This document shows positions 8,401-17,437 of a DNA stretch of 64,000 bases, piece by piece (within the stretch, counting starts at the first letter, position 1; every line of letters begins with the position of its first letter). The position numbers and the translations under genes were made by a program. Source of the DNA: Deltaproteobacteria bacterium (GTDB taxonomy: Bacteria; Myxococcota_C; UBA6777); assembly GCA_006226375.1 (NCBI GenBank), contig SBHC01000079.1:1-64000 (forward strand), in the 5' to 3' direction. Below the pieces are notes generated by a model. The model did not search any database and was not told the DNA's origin. It saw only the letters and a list, made by a program, of their open reading frames with translations.

Positions 8401-10926
8401 TGGATTAATCTTGTTGGGTACAGTTCCTACAACGTTGAGACACTGGGTCTGTCCAGCCTGTACACCGTTGGGGAAGGTCACAGAGCCAATTCGGGTGTCA
8501 TTGTAGATCGACAAAGAGACATCATCGGAGTAATACAAGCCAACCTTAAAGCTCACAGCGTTCGAGGTATCGGCGTTCTTTACACAGACGTTGATGGTGA
8601 CAGGGTCACCGGGATTGGCTGTTGATGGAGCGCCTGTGACCGAAGCCAACTGGAGGTCAATCCGCAAGGTCGTGTCCTGGAATTTCTCGGGCGACCCAAA
8701 GTTGTTGCCCTCATCCAGTTCTTTCACGGTGTCATCGCTGTCCACCATGACTCCAACCCAGTTGTCGCCTCGCTGCAAATTGGCCGGGAGAGTCGCGGTG
8801 ATCAGCACACAGGTTGTTTTGTCTTTGGCCAGGTTTTGCACCGTCGCGACTCCAATGGGAACGTCGCTTTTGGTGATGGAGGAATCGGTCGAGTAGTAGG
8901 CCGTCACGAGAAACTTGGAGTTTTCGTCTTCGGTTCCTTCGTTCTTGACGCACACATCGATGAAGAACGCGGAACCACCGGCAGCACCTTTGGGGACTCC
9001 ACGAATCTGTGTGACCACAAGATCCGGAGCCAGGTTGCCAAACTTCACCCCAGTGCTGTTGTTCTTTTCATCAAGCTCTTCAATGTCATTGTTCAGGTCA
9101 ACGATGGCCCCAATCCAGTTGTCTCCGGGCACAAGGTAGGTGTTCGACAGCGTCGTGGAGAACGACACACACTGCAGCGCGTTGATGTTCAGGGAGTTGA
9201 TGGTCTTTTCTTGAAGGAAGGTATCAAGCGCAGAGATGTCTTCGTTTTTGGAATGATACAACCGCACCTTAAAGGGTTTGTTTACATTGAGGCTGCCGTT
9301 GTTTCGCACGCACACCTGGAGATTTAATGCCGTGCCGTTCCCAGCGATTTGCGGGACTCCGTTGATAGCTTCCACCAACAATTCGGGAGCCGGGTTGCTG
9401 AATGCAAAGGTCAAAGTGTTGTTGCCTTCGTTCGACTCATCGTTGGTGTTGCCAGGATCAACCTGTACCCCAATGTAGTTGGTCCGAATAGGGATAATCG
9501 CCGGCAGCTTGATGGTTGCGTTCATGCAGATTGTTTTGCCGCTTCCAAGAGCGGGAGAGCCCTTGTAATCCACCTCTGCCAGTTTCACATCACCAGGACC
9601 AATGGAGCCATCTTGGGAGTAAAAGTAAAAGACTTTGAAGTCCTTCTTGGTGTCCGCGTCACCGATGTTTTTCACGCACACTTCGACTGTAAAAGTGTCG
9701 TTGGGTTTGGCCTGCAGAGGCATCCCCTTAATCGAAACAGGGAGAAGGTCTGCTGCAGGATTGGAGAAGTCTTCTGCGGCGGTGTTGTTGTCTTCCACAA
9801 ACTCCTTGATGGCGAGGTTTCGGTCAGCATAAGCGCCCACGTAGTTGGTACCCAACTTGATAATCACGTTGGGCAATTTGGCCGTCACGCTCACACAAAC
9901 CTCTGCTCCCACCTTTACGCCGGACGAGAAGTTCGCGTCGCCAATCCGGATGTCCGAAAAGGAGATGACGTCGTTGTCCGAGTAGTAAATGCCTGTAACA
10001 AAGCTTGCGGAGTCCGCTGTTCCTTCGTTTTTGACACAAACTTTCACGTTGAAGGAGTCGCCACCCACGGCCCGAACAGGAACTCCAGTCAGCGAAGAGA
10101 TGCGGAGATCGGGCTTGGGAGTAAGGGAGTCGGTCTTGTCGTTGTTGTCTTCCACTTCCTCTGGTATCTCAGACTTGGCATCAGCCAAAGCCCCCAAGAA
10201 CCCGTTCAGGATGTCAGCGTTGTTTGGAATGGTGACGGTTTGGTTGGAGCAAGTTTGGGCACCGGCTCGCAAGGAGTTCACGAAGAACTCGGAGATCTTG
10301 GTGTCAAACCGGGCAGAGATAATGGAGTCGAGCGAGTAGTAGATCCCAACGGAGAAGGCCGACGAGACGTCCACAGAGCCGTTGTTTTTCACGCAGATTT
10401 GGAGCGTCACCGAATCTCCCACCTTGGGAGGTGTGCTGGGCAACCCCGAAAAGGTTGTGACAACCAAATCGGCTCCAGGAATGTTGATTTCTTGAGCGGG
10501 AGATGTGTTGTTGTTCTCATCCAGCTCTTGGGCTCTGCCTTCCCAGTCGACGATCACAGCCATCCAGTGTTTTCCAAGGGAACCACTGACCGAGGTCTGT
10601 GACAATTGAACAGCAAGGTCGGGGCAGACCGTCGTATTTTTGTCCAACTGGGTGATGGTGACGTCGACGAGCTTGGTGTCAAAGGTCGTCACGTCTTTGT
10701 CTTTGGAGAAGAACAAACCCACTTTGAAGTTGCCCGCAGGGGTCGCTCCCTGGTTTCGGATGCACACTTTTACTTTGAGAGCGTCCGTAATCCGGACAGT
10801 GGAGGGAAGCCCAGCCACCGAAGTCACAACCAAGTCAGATTGCGCGGCTGCCAGTGAAGGAAGTCCCAACACAACCAAGCCACACAAAACAAGCCACATA
10901 CGTTTGAACAACATCAAAGACCTCAC
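5404..10926 (-). CDS. Giant CARDB-repeat surface protein with MopE motif and MYXO-CTERM-like tail
   Basis: 1840 residues. A signal peptide (about 1-29, ending SLAAAQ) is followed by eleven CARDB repeats of about 110-120 residues, each opening with (A/P)DLxVxxxxGxP and containing VCVKNxG. CARDB domains are Ig-like adhesion modules. Near residues 1345-1420 comes a MopE-type metal-binding stretch (YLDRDDDGVPAGIDC, then CDNLDNNCNGQTDEA), then about 300 Cys-rich residues with repeated CxxGxC modules. The tail GGCKCSASSG is followed by a hydrophobic helix and RRKRS, matching a MYXO-CTERM-like sorting signal. I infer a very long, Ca2+- or metal-stabilised surface fibre or adhesin. Confidence 0.92.
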   Translation of the reverse strand: MRSLMLFKRMWLVLCGLVVLGLPSLAAAQSDLVVTSVAGLPSTVRITDALKVKVCIRNQGATPAGNFKVGLFFSKDKDVTTFDTKLVDVTITQLDKNTTVCPDLAVQLSQTSVSGSLGKHWMAVIVDWEGRAQELDENNNTSPAQEINIPGADLVVTTFSGLPSTPPKVGDSVTLQICVKNNGSVDVSSAFSVGIYYSLDSIISARFDTKISEFFVNSLRAGAQTCSNQTVTIPNNADILNGFLGALADAKSEIPEEVEDNNDKTDSLTPKPDLRISSLTGVPVRAVGGDSFNVKVCVKNEGTADSASFVTGIYYSDNDVISFSDIRIGDANFSSGVKVGAEVCVSVTAKLPNVIIKLGTNYVGAYADRNLAIKEFVEDNNTAAEDFSNPAADLLPVSIKGMPLQAKPNDTFTVEVCVKNIGDADTKKDFKVFYFYSQDGSIGPGDVKLAEVDYKGSPALGSGKTICMNATIKLPAIIPIRTNYIGVQVDPGNTNDESNEGNNTLTFAFSNPAPELLVEAINGVPQIAGNGTALNLQVCVRNNGSLNVNKPFKVRLYHSKNEDISALDTFLQEKTINSLNINALQCVSFSTTLSNTYLVPGDNWIGAIVDLNNDIEELDEKNNSTGVKFGNLAPDLVVTQIRGVPKGAAGGSAFFIDVCVKNEGTEDENSKFLVTAYYSTDSSITKSDVPIGVATVQNLAKDKTTCVLITATLPANLQRGDNWVGVMVDSDDTVKELDEGNNFGSPEKFQDTTLRIDLQLASVTGAPSTANPGDPVTINVCVKNADTSNAVSFKVGLYYSDDVSLSIYNDTRIGSVTFPNGVQAGQTQCLNVVGTVPNKINPKPQGNWFGVFVDYELIVPETNKANNVRVIRFEDSGGLPDLVIDAIKSVPSLGLPGFEFKDIEICVRNVKPAPANPPFNLVMYFSLDKTIDINDTKMATHLFTKPIAGNSVECIKMTGTIPEKTNAGDNWLGAYIDPDEFLKEDKDDNNTKEAKFYIDVPDLVVTEITGVPKTAEAGDSISAKVCVENKGVKDAGPFKLRLSLTPDNNDKTVKLAEHDVTAGLVVKKSVCHTFTVTLPTPLDPGRRQLEAFADSDKKVLESDEENNKKQQEFLVPGPDLTISTIELKPTFGSAGDTIDVKVCSKNMGSKDTVDPFVVYVYDSDDEAIDSNDTKIGEHKYTATDLVNFKAKGKDDCQTIKVKVPQGVKEGRRYIGAFVEAEKKIKEEDENNNTKSAVFVVPSSTKPNLVATKIVLSTQLQQPGRKVNVEFCFQNYGVDIPATTDISAAVYYATSKTAVPTLRIATYPVLKGLKNNASSCQKVDATLPANLKLGKAVLVGWVDYDNGIDESDETDNRTESEIEIYLDRDDDGVPAGIDCVDTDKTVYPAFNGKPAAPELCDNLDNNCNGQTDEAFPDLKKECVVGKGICENKGNYVCKKDKSGLECDVQPGKAETERCNNKDDDCDGMVDNDADKACGNGQFCVQGTCQLILCVFNKHCPSGFVCKQGYCKRPKSCQKDEDCDALETCKSNVCIQQACKEHKECPIDSLCLGEVCAPACTTDSGCGQNFLCIDGRCFRECVNVNDCHESQTCINRQCQDKCDPGCKSGERCLNGQCVENSCYGYVCPNAQTCQKIECKRDPCHEKKCAADEFCSEGECRKTCSVTTCDAGKVCDNGTCRDDACKDASCGNDEYCILGQCQPKVCKDGSCGTARYCKNNACEDDPCFHVACPDPTKEVCTLDDEGKAQCVSKSAKPPEEKGTTENIATETVAEDGGTTVTSEAGKEPVKDDSAPIDLSFPPPPDRGDTGGCKCSASSGNPLSFLLLLFGLVLLGVRRKRSTL

Positions 10927-11062
10927 GCTTGCAAAGAACCGAGCCCAATGGCTTCCAAGGAAAGTATACCATTCAAGACGTTACTCTTCTATTGAACGCC
11001 CTATCCAAAGACCTGTCAACCTCTCAAAAACTCTCATCGTTGTAGCCATCGACCCCATCAGG

Positions 11063-12232
11063 TTAATTTTGGTCGAGCTTCCACTTGCCTTGCTCCTCCA
11101 CCATCCGGAATGGCATTTTCTTTTGGCCCTTGAACCACAAGTAAAGTTTACCTCTCCGACCCTTCCCTTGGAACACAAAAGTAAAGTCTTTCAGACGGTA
11201 CTCCTTGTCGAACAGCTTCTTGAGATTCGCGTCCGCCTCTTTCAAGAATCGTTCAACCTTGGACTTGCTTTGGTTCGCTCGCACACGCTGAGAAAAAGCT
11301 GTGAAGAACGAGTTCTTGTCTCTGTTTCGAACTGCTTCCAAGAAGACCTTCCACATCGCCGCCTCAGGGACTTCGGCGAAGGACAAAGGCACCAGACAGA
11401 ACGTGGGTTTGGCTAGGTAGAGAGTGCCCTTCTTGGGGTGGACATGCAACACCCCAGTAACGTGGAGAGTTCGGTCCAACAAAGGCGCCCCAGGACAGCA
11501 CAAGCGGGTCCGATCACCTCGGCAACGGGGCGTGCGCTTCGGCAAGACAGCCCCTTTTTTCCAGGTTTTGGGCAAAAGCCGTATCACCCCCCAGGCGCTG
11601 GTAAACGCGACAAACGCCGAAGCTTTGTTGCAGCAGACTCCCTTAAACCCACAACCAAGCAGGGTCATGCGTGAACCATACTTCTGAGCCCTAGCCCAAA
11701 GAGTCACAGTTTTTCCGTTCCAACGTGCACGCTTCCCCGACCGTGGAAGAGATGTAACAGAGTGACCTGCGCCGCAAAGCGCAAGGGGTTCAGACGTTCC
11801 ACAACCCTTGTACTTCAGGCAGGTCGCTTCTGTCATACGTTGGGGAGAATATGCGAGCAGGACCTCAACTCTTCGGTTGTAGGAGCTCGTTTTGCTCACA
11901 GGACGGGTAGCGGCGAGGTTCTTAACCTTGATCACGGTTTGAACTCCCAGCTTTTGAAGAAGCCTCTTGACCCGCCTGGCACGTCGAAGACCCAACTTCG
12001 GATACCGCGACTCGGAGGAGTCAATGTGTCCGTGCAGCTCAATGTGATGTACCATTTTTTGATTCAAGTAGGGTTTGTACCCTCGAAGAATACGGAGGGC
12101 CGAGAGCTTGGGTGATGATTTTCCTTTCGCAAAAAGTAAGCGAGTCACGGGTTTTTTGGCCAGGTGTGCCTGCACCGAAGCGGAACAAAGTAAGCACCCA
12201 ACGACAGCAACCCAGCTCACCCAAGATTTCAT
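11063..12232 (-). CDS. OmpA C-terminal-like domain protein, secreted
   Basis: 389 residues with a signal peptide (MKSWVSWVAVVGCLLCSA, cut after VQA). Residues about 40-130 resemble an OmpA/MotB peptidoglycan-binding domain: ELHGHIDSSESRYPKLGLRR corresponds to the usual GHTDxxG...LSxxRA, and NRRVEVLLA matches the NRRVE signature. The middle part has six to eight Cys; the last 100 residues form an alpha/beta domain of unknown type. It is probably periplasmic and cell-wall attached. It lies upstream of and parallel to the CARDB gene (136 bp apart), consistent with a shared role in the envelope but not proof of it. Confidence 0.8.
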   Translation of the reverse strand: MKSWVSWVAVVGCLLCSASVQAHLAKKPVTRLLFAKGKSSPKLSALRILRGYKPYLNQKMVHHIELHGHIDSSESRYPKLGLRRARRVKRLLQKLGVQTVIKVKNLAATRPVSKTSSYNRRVEVLLAYSPQRMTEATCLKYKGCGTSEPLALCGAGHSVTSLPRSGKRARWNGKTVTLWARAQKYGSRMTLLGCGFKGVCCNKASAFVAFTSAWGVIRLLPKTWKKGAVLPKRTPRCRGDRTRLCCPGAPLLDRTLHVTGVLHVHPKKGTLYLAKPTFCLVPLSFAEVPEAAMWKVFLEAVRNRDKNSFFTAFSQRVRANQSKSKVERFLKEADANLKKLFDKEYRLKDFTFVFQGKGRRGKLYLWFKGQKKMPFRMVEEQGKWKLDQN

Positions 12233-12390
12233 TCACCCTTCTCCCGATTGAGATCCAACAGCATTTCTTCTATAGACACTAACACAACACGGGCAAGAAA
12301 GGATGCAGAGAAACATGCACCCCCAACGTTTGCTCCACTTCGCTGATGCTCAAGTCCACCTGCAAAAACCCCTCAAGGATGGAGTCTGAC

Positions 12391-12972
12391 ATGGATTCTT
12401 CTGGTCCTATCACCATCACCAATCCGAAGAACAAAGACTCTGTTACATTTTTGGAAACATCAGCCTCCACCCAAGGGGAGCGGACGCTCATTCGGGTGGA
12501 GTTGGAGCCAGGAGGAAGCAACGCCCTCCACTATCATACGCAGTTTCGCGAACGGTTTGAGGCCGTTGAAGGAATCCTCACGCTCCGCACCCGTGAGGGA
12601 TACCAGACGCTGGCTCCAGGAGAGTCGTTCACTGCCGAGCCTCATGTCGAACACTGCTTCCTCAACCCATCCCATCACAAGGTTTGCTTTCTCACAGAGC
12701 TTCGGCCAGCCAACGAGAAGTTTGAGCTGTTCCTCCAGGTGGCTTATGGATTGATTCGCGACACCTGGACTTTGCCAGGAGGCTTCCCTCTCAACCCGTT
12801 CGCCCTCGGCGTGCTGTACGACCTCGGCGACACCCACTACCGCGGCGTCCTCGAATGCATTGAACCCGTCGCCAGTTGGTTTTCCCAACGAGCCCGCAAG
12901 AACGGTACGTACCATCGACTGCTCCAAACCTACGGACAAACCCGTCAACTTCAACTCCACAACGAAGAGTAA
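12391..12972 (+). CDS. Cupin-domain protein
   Basis: 193 residues from the ATG at 12391, preceded by AAGGATGGAG; ATGs at 12346 and 12379 are possible longer starts. The cupin motif 1 reads NALHYHTQFRERFEAVEGIL near residue 50, supplying His/His/Glu metal ligands, and motif 2 is AEPHVEHCFLNPS with a second His pair. A single jelly-roll plus a helical C-terminus suggests a small-molecule-binding or dioxygenase-like protein in the cytosol; the ligand is unknown. Its stop lies two bases from the stop of the convergent membrane-protein gene. Confidence 0.85.
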   Translation: MDSSGPITITNPKNKDSVTFLETSASTQGERTLIRVELEPGGSNALHYHTQFRERFEAVEGILTLRTREGYQTLAPGESFTAEPHVEHCFLNPSHHKVCFLTELRPANEKFELFLQVAYGLIRDTWTLPGGFPLNPFALGVLYDLGDTHYRGVLECIEPVASWFSQRARKNGTYHRLLQTYGQTRQLQLHNEE

Positions 12973-12974
12973 CC

Positions 12975-14741
12975 TTACTCCCGGCAATACTTCTGGCGTT
13001 TGGGGTCAAAGCGAAATTCGGTCTTCTTGTAAAGATTCAGATGACTCAAGTTAAGACAAAGCTTGCGCGGGCACGAAGCATCCAAATGGAACGTCTGCTG
13101 GGTAAAGTAGCTGTTCTGGATACAACGTTGTGGAGGCTTGTAGTGGTGAGTGTCGATAAAGGAGAACACAGACTTGCGAAGACGATAGCGAACAACCGTC
13201 CCTGCTTTGTTGTACAGAGGAATACCTTGTCGACGAAGCTGTTTCCGAATGTTTCGCACACTTCGGATGGGGTTGTAGCAGTTGAGCACGGCGTAATTCT
13301 GCAATAGAGGTGGATACCCGTACGAGTGGAAGTCGCGGGGGCGAGTAAAAACAACCTGTTTCATGTGCCCCTTTCCTGGGTTAGAAGCCGCCCAGGCGCG
13401 GTGCAATGCCTTCGCCAAAGAAACACTGGAACCTTTGCCAAACAGAAAGAAGTTGGCGCCGACAAGCAAGAGCGCAGGTAGCGCAACCCACCGGACAAAG
13501 AATGTCCGAAAAGTTCGATCCCAGCGAAGCAAAAGCGCCAACACACAAAGAAGCAACAGAGCAAACCCAATCTGGTACCGTGAAATCACTCGAATCCCAC
13601 CGCCCAAAGCGTCCCGCAGGAGAGAGTGAGGCAACCACCGAGACCACTCCCCCAACGCAAACAAAAAGACAACGGCAAAGTAGATACCCAGACCCCACAG
13701 AACAGAACGATGCGTCTTTGGGACCTTCAGGCTTGGACCTTCTTTGCTAGTCAACCTCTGAACCAAATGGAACAACACAAACACCACAAAGCACCACGCG
13801 CACAAATTGAGGAAGCTATGTTCCCATACATAGGGATAGGCACCTGAGGCGTTCCAGGAGCCCATAAAGCGAAAGTTCCAGGACGGCATAAGCTGCGTCC
13901 AGGCCATCGCAAGGACATCTCCGTATTCAGTCCTATGCAATGGAAGCTCACGCGGGAACAGCGATTGGTAATGGAACATGGAGACAAGCTTGTAGGCTCC
14001 GAGCCCAATCCCTACCAAGTGAAAGCCAGCCATCCAACCCAAACGTTGAAGCAGTGGCCGCAACGGCCGCTGTTGTCGCACACGACGCCCCAGCGCAACA
14101 ACAACAAGCACGCCAAGACAAAGAAAGATGGGAACGAGAAAATACACGGTGCTTTGGAAAAAAGCGGAGGAGTAGTACGTCCAACTCAGAAGCACACCCC
14201 AAAAAGCGTGCCTCCAGCGGAAGTTGCCAAGCCATGCCTTGAGGGTGAAGTAGACCAAGCCCAGGCCCAGGTAGAACATGCAAAACGAGACATGTCCCAT
14301 GTGCAAATGCCACAGGAAGAAGTTGCCCATCACAAACATTTGGGCCAGCGCCCAAAGCATCAGACGGTCATCAGCGTCAGGACCGGTGCCTTGCTCGGAG
14401 GAATCTCCCCATACCAACAACTTCAGCAGGAGCACCGTCAGCCACCACCCAAGGAGCATGCAGCACACAACAAGGAGCTTTCCTCCCCAAAAGGAGCCAA
14501 AGGCCAGCACCCACAAAAAAAGCGGCGACAAACCAAACGATTGAGGGTCTCCAATCCGGGTGATACCGCCGCAAAGTTGGTACGACCACAGCGGAGGTGA
14601 GCCGTCGACCATCCAGGCCCGTTGTTCGACCTCCAGAAAGGTAAAGAAAGCATCCCAATCATGCCCGTTGCTGACCATCAGAAAAGCAACAAAGCCCACA
14701 ACGTTGAGAACCAGGACAAGCTGAAGCAACCGTCGATGCAT
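12975..14741 (-). CDS. Large polytopic membrane protein, YfhO/GT-C-like
   Basis: 588 residues from the ATG at 14741; an upstream extension in the same frame runs into the preceding gene and is not hydrophobic. About 11-13 membrane helices precede a 90-residue basic extracytoplasmic tail. The first loop reads SPPLWSYQLCGGITRIGDPQ, which resembles the PLWNPYxxGGxPLxxNPQ signature of YfhO-type and other GT-C lipid-linked sugar transferases, so glycosyl transfer is possible but unproved. The start is 8 bp after the stop of the DUF2325-like gene on the same strand, indicating an operon. Confidence 0.82.
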   Translation of the reverse strand: MHRRLLQLVLVLNVVGFVAFLMVSNGHDWDAFFTFLEVEQRAWMVDGSPPLWSYQLCGGITRIGDPQSFGLSPLFLWVLAFGSFWGGKLLVVCCMLLGWWLTVLLLKLLVWGDSSEQGTGPDADDRLMLWALAQMFVMGNFFLWHLHMGHVSFCMFYLGLGLVYFTLKAWLGNFRWRHAFWGVLLSWTYYSSAFFQSTVYFLVPIFLCLGVLVVVALGRRVRQQRPLRPLLQRLGWMAGFHLVGIGLGAYKLVSMFHYQSLFPRELPLHRTEYGDVLAMAWTQLMPSWNFRFMGSWNASGAYPYVWEHSFLNLCAWCFVVFVLFHLVQRLTSKEGPSLKVPKTHRSVLWGLGIYFAVVFLFALGEWSRWLPHSLLRDALGGGIRVISRYQIGFALLLLCVLALLLRWDRTFRTFFVRWVALPALLLVGANFFLFGKGSSVSLAKALHRAWAASNPGKGHMKQVVFTRPRDFHSYGYPPLLQNYAVLNCYNPIRSVRNIRKQLRRQGIPLYNKAGTVVRYRLRKSVFSFIDTHHYKPPQRCIQNSYFTQQTFHLDASCPRKLCLNLSHLNLYKKTEFRFDPKRQKYCRE

Positions 14742-14749
14742 GAAGCAAC

Positions 14750-15967
14750 CTACAGAGAGTGAAGGAACAACGCGACGTCCCGTGCCATCGAGGCAACACC
14801 GCGAGTGTGGACCACATGGAGTTTCCCAGGGAAGCTGTCTTTTTGCTTGGTGTACAGCTCCGAGATCTTGTGAGGCAGAATGGTTGGACCCCAAATCACA
14901 ACAAGGTCGGAGTATCGAAGGTCATCGGTGGCTTGCTGCTTGTCACGCCGGAGCTTTCCACTCACAAGTCGGAGGTCAAAGTTGTCTGGGATGAGATGTT
15001 TGAGCTCGGCGTGGGCGTCAGGACTTCCCCCCACAAGGACAACCTTGTATATGCGATGGACACGACAAGCTCGCACCATCTGCTGCACCGCACGTCGATT
15101 GTCGGAGCCTTCACACACTTCACAAAGCGAAGCATCGTCCACCAACAACACGCCTCTGCCTGACGACGAAGCACAAGCCTCCTGACAAGCCTCGTGATGA
15201 CAACACAGCACAAGGTGTCGTTCGATTAAGGCCGAAGCGCTCGAAGACTCAACATACAAATGGGGCAACAATGCCTGCCCCCCGGCTTGCGCCCAAAGGC
15301 CCAAGGCTTCAGCCTCACGCCCCTCAGGGATCTTGGTCTTGCCCATCGCCTCACGCAAGCAAATCACGTTCGGCTCCTCCACAGACGAAGCCTCCAACAC
15401 AGCGCGTTGTTCCAGTCTCAGCCGCTGGAGAGATGCACGAGACTTTGACTGTGCTTGCTCCAACGTCGCGTAGTTGGACTGCAGCTCCTGAAAGGCGTTT
15501 GCGAGCGCTTCCTTTTGTTGTCGTAGCGTTGCAGTATCCTTCAAAGCCGTTTCCAGTTGGGCCTGCTGTTGCTCTTGCTCTGCAAGCAAGGCATCCCGCT
15601 CCCTTCGCAGGGCATCCGAAGCATCGGGATGTTCGGGCTTTGCAGTCCCTTGGATTCTCGAAGAATCGCTGTATGAAGTCCCAGCCGACGACACCCCGCC
15701 AGGTTCAAGCCGGTCGACCTCTTGGCTTGCCCACGAGAGCCAGTCGCTCTCGTCTTGTTCAGCAGGAGAAGACACACCCATCGCCTCGGCAAAGTCGATG
15801 TCGCCTTCTGGCTCCTGACGTCGAGAAACGTTCGGCGTAACTGAACCTGGACCCTTGGCTGCTTCCTTGGAAGGGTTCTCCAGCTTGATCCCAGAGAGCT
15901 TGTCTGCCAACGATGGTCCTACGTTGGTCGACTTTTTTTTCCGGCGCGATTTGTTTTTTCGTCCCAT
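14750..15967 (-). CDS. Coiled-coil protein with C-terminal DUF2325-like domain
   Basis: 405 residues. The N-terminus is highly basic (MGRKNKSRRKKKS), followed by a low-complexity acidic region, then a coiled coil (about residues 125-205, with many Gln/Glu/Leu heptads). The C-terminal 100 residues, from KVVLVGGSPDAHAELKHLIP through DLVVIWGPTILPHKISELY to HVVHTRGVASMARDV, match the Rossmann-like layout of DUF2325. A Cys/His-bearing middle region (CHHEACQEAC) may bind metal. Function unknown. It is the promoter-proximal gene of a two-gene unit with the polytopic membrane protein. Confidence 0.78.
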   Translation of the reverse strand: MGRKNKSRRKKKSTNVGPSLADKLSGIKLENPSKEAAKGPGSVTPNVSRRQEPEGDIDFAEAMGVSSPAEQDESDWLSWASQEVDRLEPGGVSSAGTSYSDSSRIQGTAKPEHPDASDALRRERDALLAEQEQQQAQLETALKDTATLRQQKEALANAFQELQSNYATLEQAQSKSRASLQRLRLEQRAVLEASSVEEPNVICLREAMGKTKIPEGREAEALGLWAQAGGQALLPHLYVESSSASALIERHLVLCCHHEACQEACASSSGRGVLLVDDASLCEVCEGSDNRRAVQQMVRACRVHRIYKVVLVGGSPDAHAELKHLIPDNFDLRLVSGKLRRDKQQATDDLRYSDLVVIWGPTILPHKISELYTKQKDSFPGKLHVVHTRGVASMARDVALFLHSL

Positions 15968-16030
15968 CTAAAACTCCGTCTACGAGGGGCTTGCATCATA
16001 CCACAAGAGAGAAGGAAACAAGAGGGAGGG

Positions 16031-16060
16031 TTGGAAGGCGATCGGGAACATGGTTATAAT
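16031..16060 (+). promoter_or_regulatory. Predicted sigma-70-type promoter for rocD
   Basis: TTGGAA at 16031-16036 and a perfect TATAAT at 16055-16060 are separated by 18 bp, 114 bp before the rocD start. This is the best promoter-like pair I found by eye; it is unverified. Confidence 0.45.
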
Positions 16061-16173
16061 TGAGTGCACAAATTCAGGCCTGCAGCGATGACCGTTCAGG
16101 CCCATTCATCGACAAAAACAGAGGCGGAGCAACCTCCGCGCTCCAGACGATACTTTAGATCTGGGAGGACACC

Positions 16174-17421
16174 ATGGCCACCTCACGCGACTATATGAAC
16201 CTGGAAGACCAATACGGAGCCCACAACTACAAGCCCATGCCTGTGGTCTTGTCTGAAGGCGAAGGCGCTTGGGTCACCGACGTCGAAGGCAAACGTTACC
16301 TCGATATGCTGAGCGCCTACTCCGCGCTCAACTTTGGGCATCGTCACCCCAAGCTGGTCGCCGCGATGAAGGACCAGCTTGATCGACTGACGCTCACGTC
16401 ACGAGCGTTCTTTAGCGACAAGCTGGGACTCTGGTACAAAGCCCTCACCGACCTCTGTGAGCTCGACATGGCGATCCCCATGAACACAGGCGCAGAAGCT
16501 GTCGAAACCGCCATCAAAATAGTGAGGAAGTGGGGGTACCAGCACAAGAAAGTCCCCAAAGATCAGGCTGAGATCCTTGTCTGCGAACAGAACTTCCACG
16601 GCAGGACCATCTCCATCATCAGCTTCTCCACCGAGCCAGAATACAAAGAAGACTTTGGACCACTCACGCCGGGTTTTCGCTCTATCCCTTACGGCGACGC
16701 GGACGCGCTGGAAGCCGCGATAACCCCCAACACCGTAGGCTTTTTGGTCGAACCGATCCAAGGAGAAGGCGGCGTCAATGTCCCCCCAGAAGGCTATCTC
16801 CAACGCGCCCGTGAGATCTGCGACCGCAACAACGTCTTGTTGATGGTGGATGAGATCCAAACCGGACTGGGCCGAACCGGACGCAACTTCTGTTACCAAC
16901 ACGACGGCATCAAGCCGGACGTCCTGATCTTGGGCAAAGCGCTGGGAGGTGGTCTGTATCCAATCTCAGCGGTGGTGACCAAGGAAGAGGTGCTGAGTCT
17001 GTTCCAACCGGGACAACACGGCAGCACGTTTGGAGGCAACCCTCTGGCTTGCGCAGTATCCCTCGAAGCCATGCGCATCCTTCAAGAGGAAAAGCTGGCG
17101 GAGCGCGCTGCCAGCATGGGCGACCAACTCCAGAGCCACCTTCGCTCATTGAGCAGCCCGGTGCTTCAAGACATTCGAGGCAAAGGACTGCTCATCGGCG
17201 TGGAGATCAAAAGCTCCGTCAGCAAAGCCAAGCCCTACGGACTCGCGCTCGTGGAAGAAGGCATCTTGTGCAAAGAAACCCAGGAACACACCCTGCGTTT
17301 TGCGCCGTCACTTCTGATGACACAAGAAGACCTCGACTGGGCGCTCCCCAAGATCTCCCGCGTCCTGACCTCTACCCCCGCACAACTTCGGGAATACAAA
17401 GCCTCTTCCCACGCAGCATAG
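16174..17421 (+). CDS. rocD: Ornithine aminotransferase
   Basis: 415 residues, full length for the family. It is a class III PLP enzyme transferring the delta-amino group of ornithine to 2-oxoglutarate, giving glutamate semialdehyde (arginine/proline metabolism). Ornithine-aminotransferase-type segments include AYSALNFGHRHPK and LTSRAFFSDKLG; PLP contacts are NTGAEAVETA and VDEIQTGLGRTG, and the Schiff-base Lys is about K255 in ILGKALGGG. It starts at an ATG preceded by GGGAGGA and a predicted promoter. It converges with a second class III aminotransferase 16 bp downstream. Confidence 0.93.
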   Translation: MATSRDYMNLEDQYGAHNYKPMPVVLSEGEGAWVTDVEGKRYLDMLSAYSALNFGHRHPKLVAAMKDQLDRLTLTSRAFFSDKLGLWYKALTDLCELDMAIPMNTGAEAVETAIKIVRKWGYQHKKVPKDQAEILVCEQNFHGRTISIISFSTEPEYKEDFGPLTPGFRSIPYGDADALEAAITPNTVGFLVEPIQGEGGVNVPPEGYLQRAREICDRNNVLLMVDEIQTGLGRTGRNFCYQHDGIKPDVLILGKALGGGLYPISAVVTKEEVLSLFQPGQHGSTFGGNPLACAVSLEAMRILQEEKLAERAASMGDQLQSHLRSLSSPVLQDIRGKGLLIGVEIKSSVSKAKPYGLALVEEGILCKETQEHTLRFAPSLLMTQEDLDWALPKISRVLTSTPAQLREYKASSHAA

Positions 17422-17437
17422 AGTATCATTCAGGTTC

